A DNA stretch of 64,000 nucleotides from Virgibacillus halodenitrificans JCM 12304 (GCF_001310895.1 NZ_BAZS01000017.1:17018-81017); one strand, 5' to 3'; counted from the stretch's first letter, positions 8,845 to 17,325 are shown. Numbers and translations are program-made. The notes: a model not told the origin generated them from the letters alone.

Positions 8845-9606
8845 ATGAATCAAAGTGTAATCAAAGCACTAAAACTATTGGACTTGTTTACAGAGGAAAA
8901 CCCGGAATTAACATTAAAGGACATAGCTGATCGCTCACGATTACCTAAACCAACTGCCTATCGAATGTTAACAGCATTGGAAGTGAGCGGATTTCTCTAC
9001 AAGACAAAGGAAACAGAACATGATAGTAAATATCGTTTAGGCTTGAAGTTGTTGGAATTAGGACAACTCGTTTCTGACAATTTAGAGGTTAGAGGAATTG
9101 CTCTCCCATTTATGAAACAGCTTGCTGAAGAAATTAATGAGGTAATCCATTTAGTTATTGTAAATGGCTCGGAAGCTACCTATATTGAAAAGGTGGAAAG
9201 CACCCGAGCACTTCGATTATACACACGGATTGGAAAAAGTTCACCATTACATACTGGATCTGGTCCGAAGCTTTTATTGGCGTTTTTACCTAAAGAGAAA
9301 CAAGACGAAATTCTAAGCAAATCAGAGCTTGGTTCAATTACAAATAAACCAATTTCAGTAGAAAAACTTAGAGAAGAATTGAGAACAATAAGGAACACGG
9401 GCTATTCTTATAGCATTGGTGAACAGGATGCAGATACGACTGGAATTTCCTATCCTATTTATGATTATAGCAATAAGGTAATTGCCGCATTAGCGGTTAG
9501 TGGATTATCCAGCCATTTTGAAGGTGAGAATTTAAATAAATTAAAAGAAAAAGCATCGCAAACAGCTGTATATATATCAGAGGAATTGGGTTACCGGAAA
9601 GGATAA
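8845..9606 (+). CDS. IclR-family transcriptional regulator, likely local regulator of lysine/glutarate catabolism
   Basis: This protein of about 253 residues has an N-terminal winged helix (SVIKALKLLDLF, then LTLKDIADRSRLPKPTAYRM at about residues 18-40). A C-terminal IclR effector domain contains HTGSGPKLLLAFLP and GEQDADTTGISYPI. I chose the ATG at 8845 because AAGGAG sits 8 bases upstream; an in-frame ATG at 8824 lacks a ribosome binding site. IclR proteins bind small organic acids and control catabolic genes next to them. Lying between the lysine-oxidising set and the convergent glutarate operon, it is the natural candidate regulator of both. The effector is unknown. The next gene starts 12 bases after its stop. 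Confidence 0.88.
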   Translation: MNQSVIKALKLLDLFTEENPELTLKDIADRSRLPKPTAYRMLTALEVSGFLYKTKETEHDSKYRLGLKLLELGQLVSDNLEVRGIALPFMKQLAEEINEVIHLVIVNGSEATYIEKVESTRALRLYTRIGKSSPLHTGSGPKLLLAFLPKEKQDEILSKSELGSITNKPISVEKLREELRTIRNTGYSYSIGEQDADTTGISYPIYDYSNKVIAALAVSGLSSHFEGENLNKLKEKASQTAVYISEELGYRKG

Positions 9607-9618
9607 GGAGGAGCGGAT

Positions 9619-9936
9619 ATGAATACAGTTTTTATTGCAGGGCATGCCCGCCTGCCATCAGGAATGGCAGCCAAAAGCATTTATGAAACACTGACAATTA
9701 CAGCAGAAATAGATCAAAAATATGGAGTAATTGTAGCTGCAAACTGTACACTCGCAACAGAACATGGAAAAAACTTTATTCAACACCTGCTCAGAGGATA
9801 TAGTCTACAGGATGGAATCGAGAAGCCTGTTGATGAAATTAAAGCTCGCTACCTTGGAAAAGCTGGAAATGCATTAGCTTCCGCTTTAAAGGATTTGTAT
9901 AAGCAATATAAAAGCTATAAGCAGATCGACGAGTGA
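9619..9936 (+). CDS. DUF3870 family protein of unknown function
   Basis: This 105-residue protein starts MNTVFIAGHARLPSGMAAKS and contains a conserved VVAANCTLATEHGKNF segment with a central cysteine. It ends in a lysine/tyrosine-rich tail. I recognise the pattern as DUF3870, for which I know no established function. It has no signal peptide or membrane segment. The ribosome binding site AAGGAGGAG is strong, and the gene starts 12 bases after the IclR stop, so the two form an operon. Position suggests a role in amino-acid or organic-acid catabolism, as an enzyme accessory or small-molecule binder; this is a guess. Confidence 0.75.
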   Translation: MNTVFIAGHARLPSGMAAKSIYETLTITAEIDQKYGVIVAANCTLATEHGKNFIQHLLRGYSLQDGIEKPVDEIKARYLGKAGNALASALKDLYKQYKSYKQIDE

Positions 9937-9944
9937 ATTTCTAT

Positions 9945-10200
9945 ATGAGAGACAGAGCTAGCCAAATGAGAGAACCGCGTCCCGTATGAGAGCCAGAGCC
10001 ATCCAAATGAGAGAACCACGTCCCAAATGAGAGACACAGCCATTCAAATGAGAGAACCGCGTTCCATATGAGAGACACAGCCATTCAAATGAGAGAACCG
10101 CGTCCCGTATGAGAGACACAGCCATTCAAATGAGAGAACCGCGTCCCAAATGAGAGACACGGCCATTCAAATGAGAGACACCACATATCAAATAAGAAAG
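9945..10200. repeat. Tandem array of about 20-nt units beginning ATGAGAG
   Basis: Twelve units beginning ATGAGAG lie head to tail, followed by a decayed one. Two types alternate: a 21-base type (ATGAGAGACACAGCCATTCA plus A) and a 20-base type (ATGAGAGAACCGCGTCCCGT), giving a 41-base higher-order period repeated about six times. The units have no spacers of unrelated sequence, so this is not CRISPR. The array fills the gap between the convergent DUF3870 and aldehyde dehydrogenase genes, ahead of the terminator. Confidence 0.9.
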
Positions 10201-10220
10201 CCAGGTATAATTTTTTAAAA

Positions 10221-10251
10221 TAGCAGCACACCCATTATAGGGGCGCTGCTA
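10221..10251. terminator. Bidirectional terminator between convergent operons
   Basis: The stem TAGCAGC (10221-10227) pairs with GCTGCTA (10245-10251). It is flanked by ATTTTTTAAAA on the left and AAAATTT on the right, giving a T-run in either direction. Confidence 0.7.
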
Positions 10252-10294
10252 AAATTTAGTAAGTTTGCTAAACAGACACTTGTGCTTTTTCTAT

Positions 10295-11740
10295 TTAAGA
10301 CATTCCAATTGAGATAAATTTTTTCTCCAAAAATTCATCCATGCCATGGTGCCCGCCTTCTTTGCCAATTCCAGATTGCTTTATCCCACCAAATGGAGCT
10401 TCTGGGACTGCAGGAAATACGTCATTTACACCAACGATGCCATAGTCTAATTTCTCGGAAACCCGGATAGCACGGTTTGTGTTTTCTGTGAAAATGTAGG
10501 CAGCTAAGCCGTAATCGGTGTTATTCGCCTTCTGAAGAACTTCTGCCTCATCTGTAAAGAACTGAATAGGAATGACTGGACCAAAAGTTTCTTCATTCAT
10601 CACTTTCATGTCATCTTCCACGTTAGAAAGAATGGTAGGTTCATAGAAATGCCCATTTAAATTGCTATTCCACGCCTTACCCCCACATATAATCTCACTG
10701 CCTTTTAAAATAGCGTCCTCCACATGTGAACCTACTTTCTCTAATGCTGCCCTATTAATTAGTGGACCCAGTTCTACCCCGTTTTCCATTCCGTAGCCAA
10801 TTTTCATTTTTAAAGCTTTTTCCTTCAACAAATTGGTGAAAGACGTTTTAATCGACTCATGGACATATAATCGATTTGTACAAATACAGGTTTGCCCGTT
10901 ATTTCTGAATTTGCTCCCAAGTACAAGGGTGGTTGCTTTATCAATATCTGCGTCTTCAAATACAATGCTTGGAGCATGGCCGCCAAGCTCTAAGGACAGT
11001 TTCTTCACATTTGCTGCACTTTCTCTCATTAAATATTTACCTATTTCTGTAGAACCTGTGAAAGTAATTAATCGGACACGCTTATCAACAAGTAATGCAT
11101 TGCCGATTTCTTCTGCATCTCCAGTCACGAGATTAACAACACCCGGAGGCATTCCTGCTCGTTCGAATATTTTTATTATCTCGATAGCGGATAATGGTGT
11201 TTCCGGGGCGGGCTTCAGGACTACCGTGCAACCCGCAGCCAATGCAGGTGCAAGTTTTCTTGTTATCATTGAAGATGGGAAATTCCATGGAGTAATAGCA
11301 CCTACCACGCCAACTGCCTGGGGAATGACAAGCAATCGTTTTTCTTTTGAAGAAGAGGGGATCCATTCACCGTATCCCCGGCTTGCTTCTTCCGCATACC
11401 ATAATAGAAAGTTAGCAGCACCTTTTACTTCTCCTACAGCCTCATTTAATGGTTTTCCTTGTTCACGTGTTAAAATTTCCCCCAAACGATCAGCATCCTC
11501 CATCATGAGCTGGTATGCTTTATAGAGTATCCGGGATCTCTCGCGTCCTGTTCTTTCACTCCAGTCAGGAAACGCTTCGGAAGCGGATGTGATTGCTTCT
11601 ACCGTTTCAGCTTTTCCCCCATTTGCAACCTCTGTCAGGCGTTCGATTGTGGCTGGATTGTAAATCTCATTTGTTCCCTTAGAACCTGTTTCTCTCCACT
11701 CTCCATTAATAAAAATACTTTTTGTGAAATTAGTAATCAT
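10295..11740 (-). CDS. NAD(P)+-dependent semialdehyde dehydrogenase (GabD-like), proposed glutarate semialdehyde dehydrogenase
   Basis: This 481-residue ALDH is of the succinate/glutarate-semialdehyde group. The catalytic cysteine is C285 in NNGQTCICTNR and the general-base glutamate lies in SLELGGHAPSIVFEDAD. The C-terminal VPEAPFGGIKQSGIGKEGG is typical of GabD/DavD enzymes. It is the last gene of the minus-strand operon, 42 bases after the acyl-CoA dehydrogenase. Because the two upstream genes look like glutarate CoA-transferase and glutaryl-CoA dehydrogenase, glutarate semialdehyde is the best substrate guess, supplied by the ThDP decarboxylase of the facing operon. Family certain, substrate inferred. 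Confidence 0.87.
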   Translation of the reverse strand: MITNFTKSIFINGEWRETGSKGTNEIYNPATIERLTEVANGGKAETVEAITSASEAFPDWSERTGRERSRILYKAYQLMMEDADRLGEILTREQGKPLNEAVGEVKGAANFLLWYAEEASRGYGEWIPSSSKEKRLLVIPQAVGVVGAITPWNFPSSMITRKLAPALAAGCTVVLKPAPETPLSAIEIIKIFERAGMPPGVVNLVTGDAEEIGNALLVDKRVRLITFTGSTEIGKYLMRESAANVKKLSLELGGHAPSIVFEDADIDKATTLVLGSKFRNNGQTCICTNRLYVHESIKTSFTNLLKEKALKMKIGYGMENGVELGPLINRAALEKVGSHVEDAILKGSEIICGGKAWNSNLNGHFYEPTILSNVEDDMKVMNEETFGPVIPIQFFTDEAEVLQKANNTDYGLAAYIFTENTNRAIRVSEKLDYGIVGVNDVFPAVPEAPFGGIKQSGIGKEGGHHGMDEFLEKKFISIGMS

Positions 11741-11782
11741 GAATCTGCCTCCCTTTTAAGAAACTAGTCGCACGCACAATTT

Positions 11783-12987
11783 TTATTTGATTAATTGGGA
11801 TTGGTCCCATGCAGGAAGCATTCGATTAAGCTCTTTATCTTTTCGATAACCTAACACATACTCTGCTTGCATTACAGTATGAATTTCTCGTGTCCCTTCA
11901 TAAATAACAGGGGCCTTGGAATTACGCAAATATCGTTCCACAGGGTATTCATCAGAAAACCCGTAAGCTCCATGAATCTGAACAGCATCATCTGCAGCTT
12001 TATTGGCGAAATCACATGCCTGCCACTTTGCTAGTGAAGTCTCTCTCGTATTTCGCTTTCCGTCATTCTTGAGTTCTCCTGCTCGATAAACAAGTAGTCT
12101 GCTCATTTGCAGACCTGCTTCCATATTAGCAATCATTTGTTGGACCAATTGGTGTTTTCCAATTGATTTTCCAAAAGTCTCTCTTTCTTGGCAATACTTC
12201 ACACTGGCTTCCAAACATGCATGATTTGTCCGACAGCGCCGGCTGCTACTGTGAAACGACCGTTATCAAGAGCGGCCATTGCTATTTTAAAACCTTCTCC
12301 TTCTTTACCAAGGAGATTTTCTTTAGGGACTCTTACATTTTCAAAAAATAATTCTCCTGTATTTCCGGCTCGGATGCCCAATTTACCTTTAGTTGCTTTG
12401 GAGGAAAATCCATCCCATGTACGTTCAACAATAAATGCAGAAATCGCTTTATGCTTCTCTGTTCGATCTCCGGTATAGGCAAAAACTAAAAAATGATCTG
12501 CGGTATCACAAAGAGAGATCCAGGTTTTTTGTCCATTTAAAATATAATAATCTCCTTGCTTTTGTGCTGTTGATTGTAATGCCGAAACGTCTGATCCAGC
12601 AGCTGGTTCTGTTAAACCAAATGCACCAATTTTCTCGCCTTTTGCTTGTGAAACGAGATATTTTTGCTTCTGTTCCTCCGTGCCCCATTGCAATAAAGTC
12701 ATGCTGTTTAAACCAGTGTGTACAGAGACGGCGGTACGAAAAGCGGTATCTCCTCGTTCCAACTCCTCACAAACAATAGCCAGGGAATTATAATCCATTC
12801 CACTGCCGCCATATTCTTCTGGAATACAAACACCCATTAAACCAAGGTTGGCTAGCTTTGTTAATATGGCAGGATCAAATTTACCTTCCCTGTCCCAATG
12901 GCCAATATATGGCATAATTTCTTTATCTGTAAAATCTCTCACTGTTTTTCTTAACATCACTTGTTCTTCGGAAAAATTAAAATCCAT
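11783..12987 (-). CDS. Acyl-CoA dehydrogenase, proposed glutaryl-CoA dehydrogenase, frameshifted
   Basis: This FAD flavoprotein of about 401 residues starts [20 protein letters not shown]. It has the acyl-CoA dehydrogenase signatures [20 protein letters not shown] and RCx-like [19 protein letters not shown]. The catalytic base is the Glu of [14 protein letters not shown] (about residue 364). The frame breaks at about 12220: ATCATGCATGTTTGG should read with one more G, restoring [21 protein letters not shown] read error is likely because both halves are conserved. Together with the CoA-transferase immediately upstream (12 bases), the context fits glutaryl-CoA to crotonyl-CoA plus CO2. Specificity over other acyl-CoAs is inferred. 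Confidence 0.82.
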
Positions 12988-12999
12988 GTAAATCTCTCC

Positions 13000-14160
13000 T
13001 TACTTTTTATTGGTTTTGGCTTTAAGATTATCGACAATAGCTTCATTATGTTCGCCTGCATCTGGCGGATAATGCCTAACTGATACAGGAGTCCTGGAGA
13101 ATTTCAGCGGACTTCCAATCATCTTGACTTTCCCTGCGGTGGGATGGTTACAATCTATGAACATATTTCTTGCTTGGAGTTGTGGATCTTTTACCACTTC
13201 CTTTAAATTTTGGATAGGACCACATGGAATATTGTTTTTCTGGCATTCCTGCTTCCAGTGTGCTGTTGTATTTGTTAAGAGTACCTCCTGTAGTAAAGGT
13301 ACTAGGACCTCGCGATTGGCAACGCGATCCGGGTTTGTTTGAAATCGGTCATCCATACTGTATTCGTCTTTTTTTAGAATAGAACAGAATGCTTTAAATT
13401 GAGTATCATTTCCAATAGCAATTACCATTTCGCCGTCCAATGTTTTAAACGTTTGGTATGGAACAATGTTTGCGTGGTGATTTCCTAAAGGTTGAGGAAC
13501 TTCTTCGGACATCAAATAATTACTACCGATATTTACCAATGAGCTAACAGCGGAATCGTAAAGAGAGATATCGAGCTTTTGCCCTTTTCCAGATACAGTT
13601 CTTTCAAGTAGGGCGCCTTGAATACCAATACAAGCATATAAGCCTGTTAATATATCTGTAATGGCTATCCCCATTTTTTGCGGACCTGATTCCTTATCTC
13701 CAGTTATACTCATTAATCCGCTCATCGCTTGAATAATGAAATCATAGCCAGGCATATCTTTATAAGGTCCTGTTTCACCAAAGCCAGTTATGGAGCAAAA
13801 TACGATAGCCGGGTTAACTTTGGCAAGTGTGTCATAGTCAAGCCCTAATCGCTTCATAGTACCAGTTTTAAAATTGTTAATTACTACATCGCTCTCTTTT
13901 ATTAGTTCCTTAATAGCAGCAACCCCTTCTTCAGTTTTTAAATTCAACGTAATACTCTTTTTATTTCGATTGGCACATAAGTAATAAGCGCTTACATTAC
14001 TCTTGAAGGGAGGCCCCCATTTACGTGTCTCATCACTTCCGCCAGGAGCCTCTACTTTTATAACGTCAGCTCCCATGTCTCCGAGGATCATGGTGCAATA
14101 GGGACCTGCAAGGACACGAGATAAATCAAGAATCTTTATATGTTTTAATGCGCCAGCCAT
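13000..14160 (-). CDS. Class III (CaiB/BaiF) CoA-transferase, proposed succinyl-CoA:glutarate CoA-transferase
   Basis: This 386-residue class III CoA-transferase starts MAGALKHIKILDLSRVLAGP. The active-site aspartate is D140 in PGYDFIIQAMSG. The ATG at 14160 follows an AAGGAAAGGAG ribosome binding site; the longer in-frame extension upstream would overlap the leader hairpin. It is the first gene of the operon with the acyl-CoA dehydrogenase and semialdehyde dehydrogenase. In mammals (SUGCT) and in Pseudomonas (GcdG) relatives activate glutarate next to glutaryl-CoA dehydrogenase. The same pairing here supports that role, though class III transferases are broad and the acceptor is not proven. 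Confidence 0.85.
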   Translation of the reverse strand: MAGALKHIKILDLSRVLAGPYCTMILGDMGADVIKVEAPGGSDETRKWGPPFKSNVSAYYLCANRNKKSITLNLKTEEGVAAIKELIKESDVVINNFKTGTMKRLGLDYDTLAKVNPAIVFCSITGFGETGPYKDMPGYDFIIQAMSGLMSITGDKESGPQKMGIAITDILTGLYACIGIQGALLERTVSGKGQKLDISLYDSAVSSLVNIGSNYLMSEEVPQPLGNHHANIVPYQTFKTLDGEMVIAIGNDTQFKAFCSILKKDEYSMDDRFQTNPDRVANREVLVPLLQEVLLTNTTAHWKQECQKNNIPCGPIQNLKEVVKDPQLQARNMFIDCNHPTAGKVKMIGSPLKFSRTPVSVRHYPPDAGEHNEAIVDNLKAKTNKK

Positions 14161-14356
14161 ACTTTCACTCCTTTCCTTGAAAAATAAAAAAGCCAATCCA
14201 AATAGACTACAGTTTTACCTGTAAATCAATTTGAACTGGCTTTTATCTGTTGATGCAGTTCTGGGGTAGAACTGTGAACAGATTAGGCAGTAGAATGTTA
14301 ATAGAAGTCATGGTATCATGCGATTTAAACGAGTAAATCGTTATGGGGCATGATTT
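14161..14356 (-). promoter_or_regulatory. Candidate transcription attenuator in the leader of the glutarate operon
   Basis: Between promoter and ribosome binding site the leader RNA can form two strong hairpins. The first is 14247-14281, with inner stem CAGTTCT (14274-14268) and AGAACTG (14262-14256) and outer stem CTGTT/AACAG. The second is 14187-14245, 17 positions with three mismatches, containing an inner TACAG/CTGTA stem, followed directly by TTTTTTATTTTT: an intrinsic-terminator shape. GAACTG at 14261-14256 of the first hairpin can pair instead with CAGTTC (14238-14233) in the 5' arm of the terminator. The two folds exclude each other, the classic attenuator layout. The trigger is unknown; I see no T-box or lysine-riboswitch core. 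Confidence 0.55.
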
Positions 14357-14362
14357 AAATAT

Positions 14363-14391
14363 ATTATACTTTATTCTGAATAATATGTAAA
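14363..14391 (-). promoter_or_regulatory. Sigma-A promoter of the glutarate operon
   Basis: On the minus strand, -35 TTTACA (14391-14386) and -10 TATAAT (14368-14363) are separated by exactly 17 bases. A palindrome, CGATTTAAACGAGTAAATCG (14321-14340), nested in ATCATG/CATGAT (14315-14354), covers the start of the transcript and may be an operator. Confidence 0.7.
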
Positions 14392-14553
14392 TGAAAAATT
14401 AAAAAATAAACATTTTTTCCAAACTCTGTAAAGTATTTTTAGCGGAGCGAGATAATCTTAATGCTCGATTATATATAAAATTGCCATAGCGACGTTTGAA
14501 TAGACAGAAATTATCTATTTTGGGGATCCATTGAAAGAACTCAATGAGCCATA

Positions 14554-14591
14554 AGTAAAACCCCTATCACTAAAGGATAGGGGGTTTTACT
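14554..14591 (-). terminator. Terminator of mreBH
   Basis: A long stem, AGTAAAACCCCTATC paired with GATAGGGGGTTTTACT (one bulged G), ends just after the mreBH stop. The AAAA/TTTT flanks give a T-run on the minus strand. Confidence 0.8.
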
Positions 14592-14598
14592 GGTTTTA

Positions 14599-15606
14599 CT
14601 ATTTTGTTGCTTTTTGCAGTTTAGTAATCATTTTGAGTGCTCTGCCGGTTCCGATCGCCACGGATTCAAGTGGGTTAGGTGCTAAATGTACAGGGACGAT
14701 TATTTCGTTCGCAAGCCATTCCTGCATGCCATTTAACAAGGATCCGCCTCCAGTGAGTACGATCCCATGGTCTACAATATCTCCGCTTAGCTCAGGAGGA
14801 CAGTTTTCCAACGTCGCACGTACTGTCTCCAAAATTTGTTCCAATGATTCTTTTAATGCAGTATAGATTTCTGTCGAGGTAATTGTCACTGTTTTTGGAA
14901 GTCCTGAAACCATATCTCGTCCGCGAATCTCCATTGTTTCCTCTTGGTGATTAGGATGGGCATGGCCGATTTCCATTTTTATATTTTCGGCAGTACGCTC
15001 GCCGATTAATATATTGTAATTTTTTCGAATGTGGTGAATAATTTCTTCATCCATTTTATCTCCACCGGTTCGAACAGAGTTACAAGAGACGACACCACCG
15101 AAAGATATAATCCCTACTTCGGAAGTACCTCCCCCAATATCAACGATTACATTTGCGATTGGTTCATCAACAGGTAAATCTGCCCCAATTGCAGCAGCGA
15201 CCGGTTCCTCAATAAGGTGTACCTGTTTGGCGCCATAGCTTGATACAGCATTATGAATAGCACGACGTTCCACAGTAGTACTGCCAGAAGGTGTACATAC
15301 AACTACGGTAGGTTTTCTCATAGACATACCCATTTTCTTGCTGACTTTTTTCAAAAATTCTTTTAACATTTGAGCAGTTACATCATAATCAGCTATTACC
15401 CCATCTTTTAGTGGACGTATTGGGATGATGTTCTTAGGAGTTTTGCCGACCATTTCCTTTGCTTCTGCTCCTACAGCCACAACTTGTTTTGTGTTTACAT
15501 CAATAGCTACTACAGATGGCTCATTTAAAACGATTCCTTTTGTTTTTGAATATATAAGTATATTAGCAGTACCAAGGTCAATTCCTATTTCTGCAGTTGA
15601 TAACAT
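14599..15606 (-). CDS. mreBH: MreB-family actin-like cell shape protein MreBH
   Basis: This 335-residue bacterial actin starts [20 protein letters not shown], with phosphate-1 loop IGIDLGTAN, phosphate-2 loop [13 protein letters not shown] and adenosine loop [11 protein letters not shown]. It polymerises under the membrane and guides side-wall synthesis and the LytE hydrolase. It is a stand-alone gene, without mreC/mreD, which favours the MreBH paralog over MreB or Mbl. The ATG at 15606 was chosen over an upstream TTG because ATGGAGGAC lies 6 bases before it. A CCACCCCCAAAA tract about 60 bases upstream recalls the C-run of sigma-I promoters, but I see no matching -10, so that link is weak. 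Confidence 0.85.
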   Translation of the reverse strand: MLSTAEIGIDLGTANILIYSKTKGIVLNEPSVVAIDVNTKQVVAVGAEAKEMVGKTPKNIIPIRPLKDGVIADYDVTAQMLKEFLKKVSKKMGMSMRKPTVVVCTPSGSTTVERRAIHNAVSSYGAKQVHLIEEPVAAAIGADLPVDEPIANVIVDIGGGTSEVGIISFGGVVSCNSVRTGGDKMDEEIIHHIRKNYNILIGERTAENIKMEIGHAHPNHQEETMEIRGRDMVSGLPKTVTITSTEIYTALKESLEQILETVRATLENCPPELSGDIVDHGIVLTGGGSLLNGMQEWLANEIIVPVHLAPNPLESVAIGTGRALKMITKLQKATK

Positions 15607-16046
15607 AATAAAGTCCTCCATTGCTGACAATTTTCTTCTATAATGATTCTACAAATCATTTCAATTTTTGGGGGTGGAAACAGAAGTGTCATAGTTTAGT
15701 AATTACTTATGAAAATAATAGTATTACAGATAAACGTATATTAATATTACCCCAAAAATCAAGTGACATTTTGTTTACAAAAACCTTCCTATTGTAATAT
15801 AACAGGTCTGTTTAGAGGCCTGTCAATATTCTTTTTGCTGAAATATTTGGCAGGTTACATAGAATCTTCCTCAATCACCAAATTGTATTTCTTGGTTACT
15901 TTCTTATTTTACAAGGATTATGCTAGTTATCTTTCAATCTAGTGACCCAAAACAATGATTGTGGGAAAAGCTACCACAAATATTACAAAAAATGCATGGT
16001 ATGATGTTTTTGTCAAACAAAACAACTCAAAAGGAGAGTGCATTTC
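15607..16046. other. Intergenic region between mreBH and the CAP-domain gene
   Basis: This AT-rich region holds the divergent promoters. Visible elements are a terminator-like hairpin on the plus strand (ACAGGTC/GGCCTGT, 15802-15823, followed by a T-run) with no plus-strand gene before it, and an inverted repeat TTGTGG-N9-CCACAA near 15958-15980 just upstream of the CAP gene. No protein-coding frame is convincing. Confidence 0.5.
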
Positions 16047-16946
16047 ATGTTTAAGAAACTTGGCGTAGTAACAGCATTATCTACTGCATTATTATTCGGA
16101 GGGACATTTCAACAAACTGTGGATGCTTCAGCAAATGAGCAGCAAACACAGATTCCATCATATAAAATCTACTATTCTATAAATGGTAATTTGGACAATA
16201 TGTCAAAAGACCAAGTGAATAGTATTCTAGATAAGTATCTTAAAAATTATAATATTAATTTGTTGAACTTTGATTGGAATATGAATGGAAACAAAGAAGA
16301 AAAGGCACCAGAAACAGAAGGAAACACTGAAAAACCAGTGAAAGAGGAAAAACCGGTACAAAAAGAAGACAAACCAAATAAAGAAGAATCAAATAAAGAA
16401 GATACAGTTAAAGAAGAAAAGCCTGCCAAGCAGGAACAAGCTCCTGTAAAAGAGGACAAGCCAGTTCAAAAAGAAGAAAAACCAGCAAAGCAACCAGAAG
16501 CGCCTGTAAAACAACCAGCACAACCAGATAAGAAGGAAGAACAAACGAATCAAACGCAATCACAGCAATTGAGTCAGTTTGAGCAAGAAGTATTTGAATT
16601 AACAAATCAAGAAAGAGAAAAAAATGGTTTGGCACCACTAAAAGTGGATGTTGAATTGAGTAAGGTAGCGCGTGAAAAGTCTCGTGACATGGCAGCAAAC
16701 AACTACTTTTCTCATAATAGCCCAACCTATGGTTCTCCATTTGATATGATGAAACAATTCGGTATTACGTACCGTGCAGCAGGTGAGAATATTGCTAAAG
16801 GACAACGTACCCCTGAGGAAGTTGTAAATGCTTGGATGAACAGTGAAGGACACCGTGCGAATATTCTAAGCAGCAAATATACTCACATTGGTATCGGTTA
16901 TGTAGAACAAGGAAATCACTGGACACAACAATTTATTGGTAAATAA
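16047..16946 (+). CDS. Secreted CAP-domain (SCP/PR-1, YkwD-like) protein with charged linker
   Basis: This 299-residue protein has a signal peptide (MFKKLGVVTALSTALLFGGT to about residue 28). A long low-complexity linker rich in Glu, Lys, Pro and Gln spans about residues 80-170, with repeats such as KEEKPVQKEDKP and KEDKPVQKEEKP. A C-terminal CAP domain spans about 175-299, with conserved HNSPTYGSPFDMM, AGENIAKGQ and WMNSEGHRANILS. The linker looks like a wall-spanning or extracellular spacer. The ATG at 16047 follows AAGGAGA by 9 bases. CAP proteins of bacilli are secreted and often linked to sporulation or wall stress; the molecular activity is not established. Confidence 0.9.
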   Translation: MFKKLGVVTALSTALLFGGTFQQTVDASANEQQTQIPSYKIYYSINGNLDNMSKDQVNSILDKYLKNYNINLLNFDWNMNGNKEEKAPETEGNTEKPVKEEKPVQKEDKPNKEESNKEDTVKEEKPAKQEQAPVKEDKPVQKEEKPAKQPEAPVKQPAQPDKKEEQTNQTQSQQLSQFEQEVFELTNQEREKNGLAPLKVDVELSKVAREKSRDMAANNYFSHNSPTYGSPFDMMKQFGITYRAAGENIAKGQRTPEEVVNAWMNSEGHRANILSSKYTHIGIGYVEQGNHWTQQFIGK

Positions 16947-16955
16947 TAATTGAGA

Positions 16956-16992
16956 AAGAAGGCTGGCATGGAATTGCTAGTCTTCTTTTTTA
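16956..16992 (+). terminator. Terminator of the CAP-domain gene
   Basis: The stem AAGAAGGCTGGCA / TGCTAGTCTTCTT is followed by TTTTT, ten bases past the stop codon. Confidence 0.85.
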
Positions 16993-16999
16993 TGGTTCT

Positions 17000-17325
17000 A
17001 ATATATATTGGGGTTATTCAATGATTCGGAAAATAGATAAACTGCGACGTAACTAAGAATATAGAGGCTGCGTAAATCACCGCTACGGGGAAATATTCCG
17101 CTTTCCGCGGGCGGCTGAATCCATGCCGGGCGGCAAAGAAGACACTGTGAGGTTACGAACAGATGTCGCACTTGTACCCGGAGGTGTGAAAGCGTCCCCC
17201 TGCAGCAGAAATCAATGGGTCCATCCACTTCCTTAAAATGTGACTACTTTAGTTCGCATTTTCCTCCAAATATGAATGAACAAAATACGTTTGTACCCCA
17301 ACATTTGCGGTAGAACCTTTTTTAT
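17000..17325. repeat. Long modular intergenic repeat, copy A (internally deleted)
   Basis: It shares GGGTTATTCAATGATTCGGA, then AACTAAGAATATAGAGGCTG and CACCGCTACGGGGAAATATT, with the copies near 27.0 and 37.2 kb. It then jumps from GGGCGGCTGA directly to the CATGCCGGGCGGCAAAGAAG module and ends in CCCCAACATTTGCGGTAGAA. The middle present in the other copies is missing. It is clearly more GC-rich than its surroundings. Open frames inside it are not believable genes. Confidence 0.85.

Noticed and set aside
9945..10200. CRISPR array
   Set aside because: Units abut each other without unique spacers, alternate between two near-identical types and have no cas genes nearby.
15640..15690. Sigma-I promoter of mreBH
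   Set aside because: A C-run resembling the -35 is present, but no CGAA-type -10 at suitable distance was found.
16009..16017. Spo0A box TTTGTCAAA before the CAP gene
   Set aside because: It fits the consensus, but the motif is short and AT-rich, a single copy is easily found by chance, and it lies between promoter region and ribosome binding site without other support.
17000..17325. Insertion sequence
   Set aside because: There is no transposase frame, no clear terminal inverted repeats and no target duplication, so it is listed as a repeat only.
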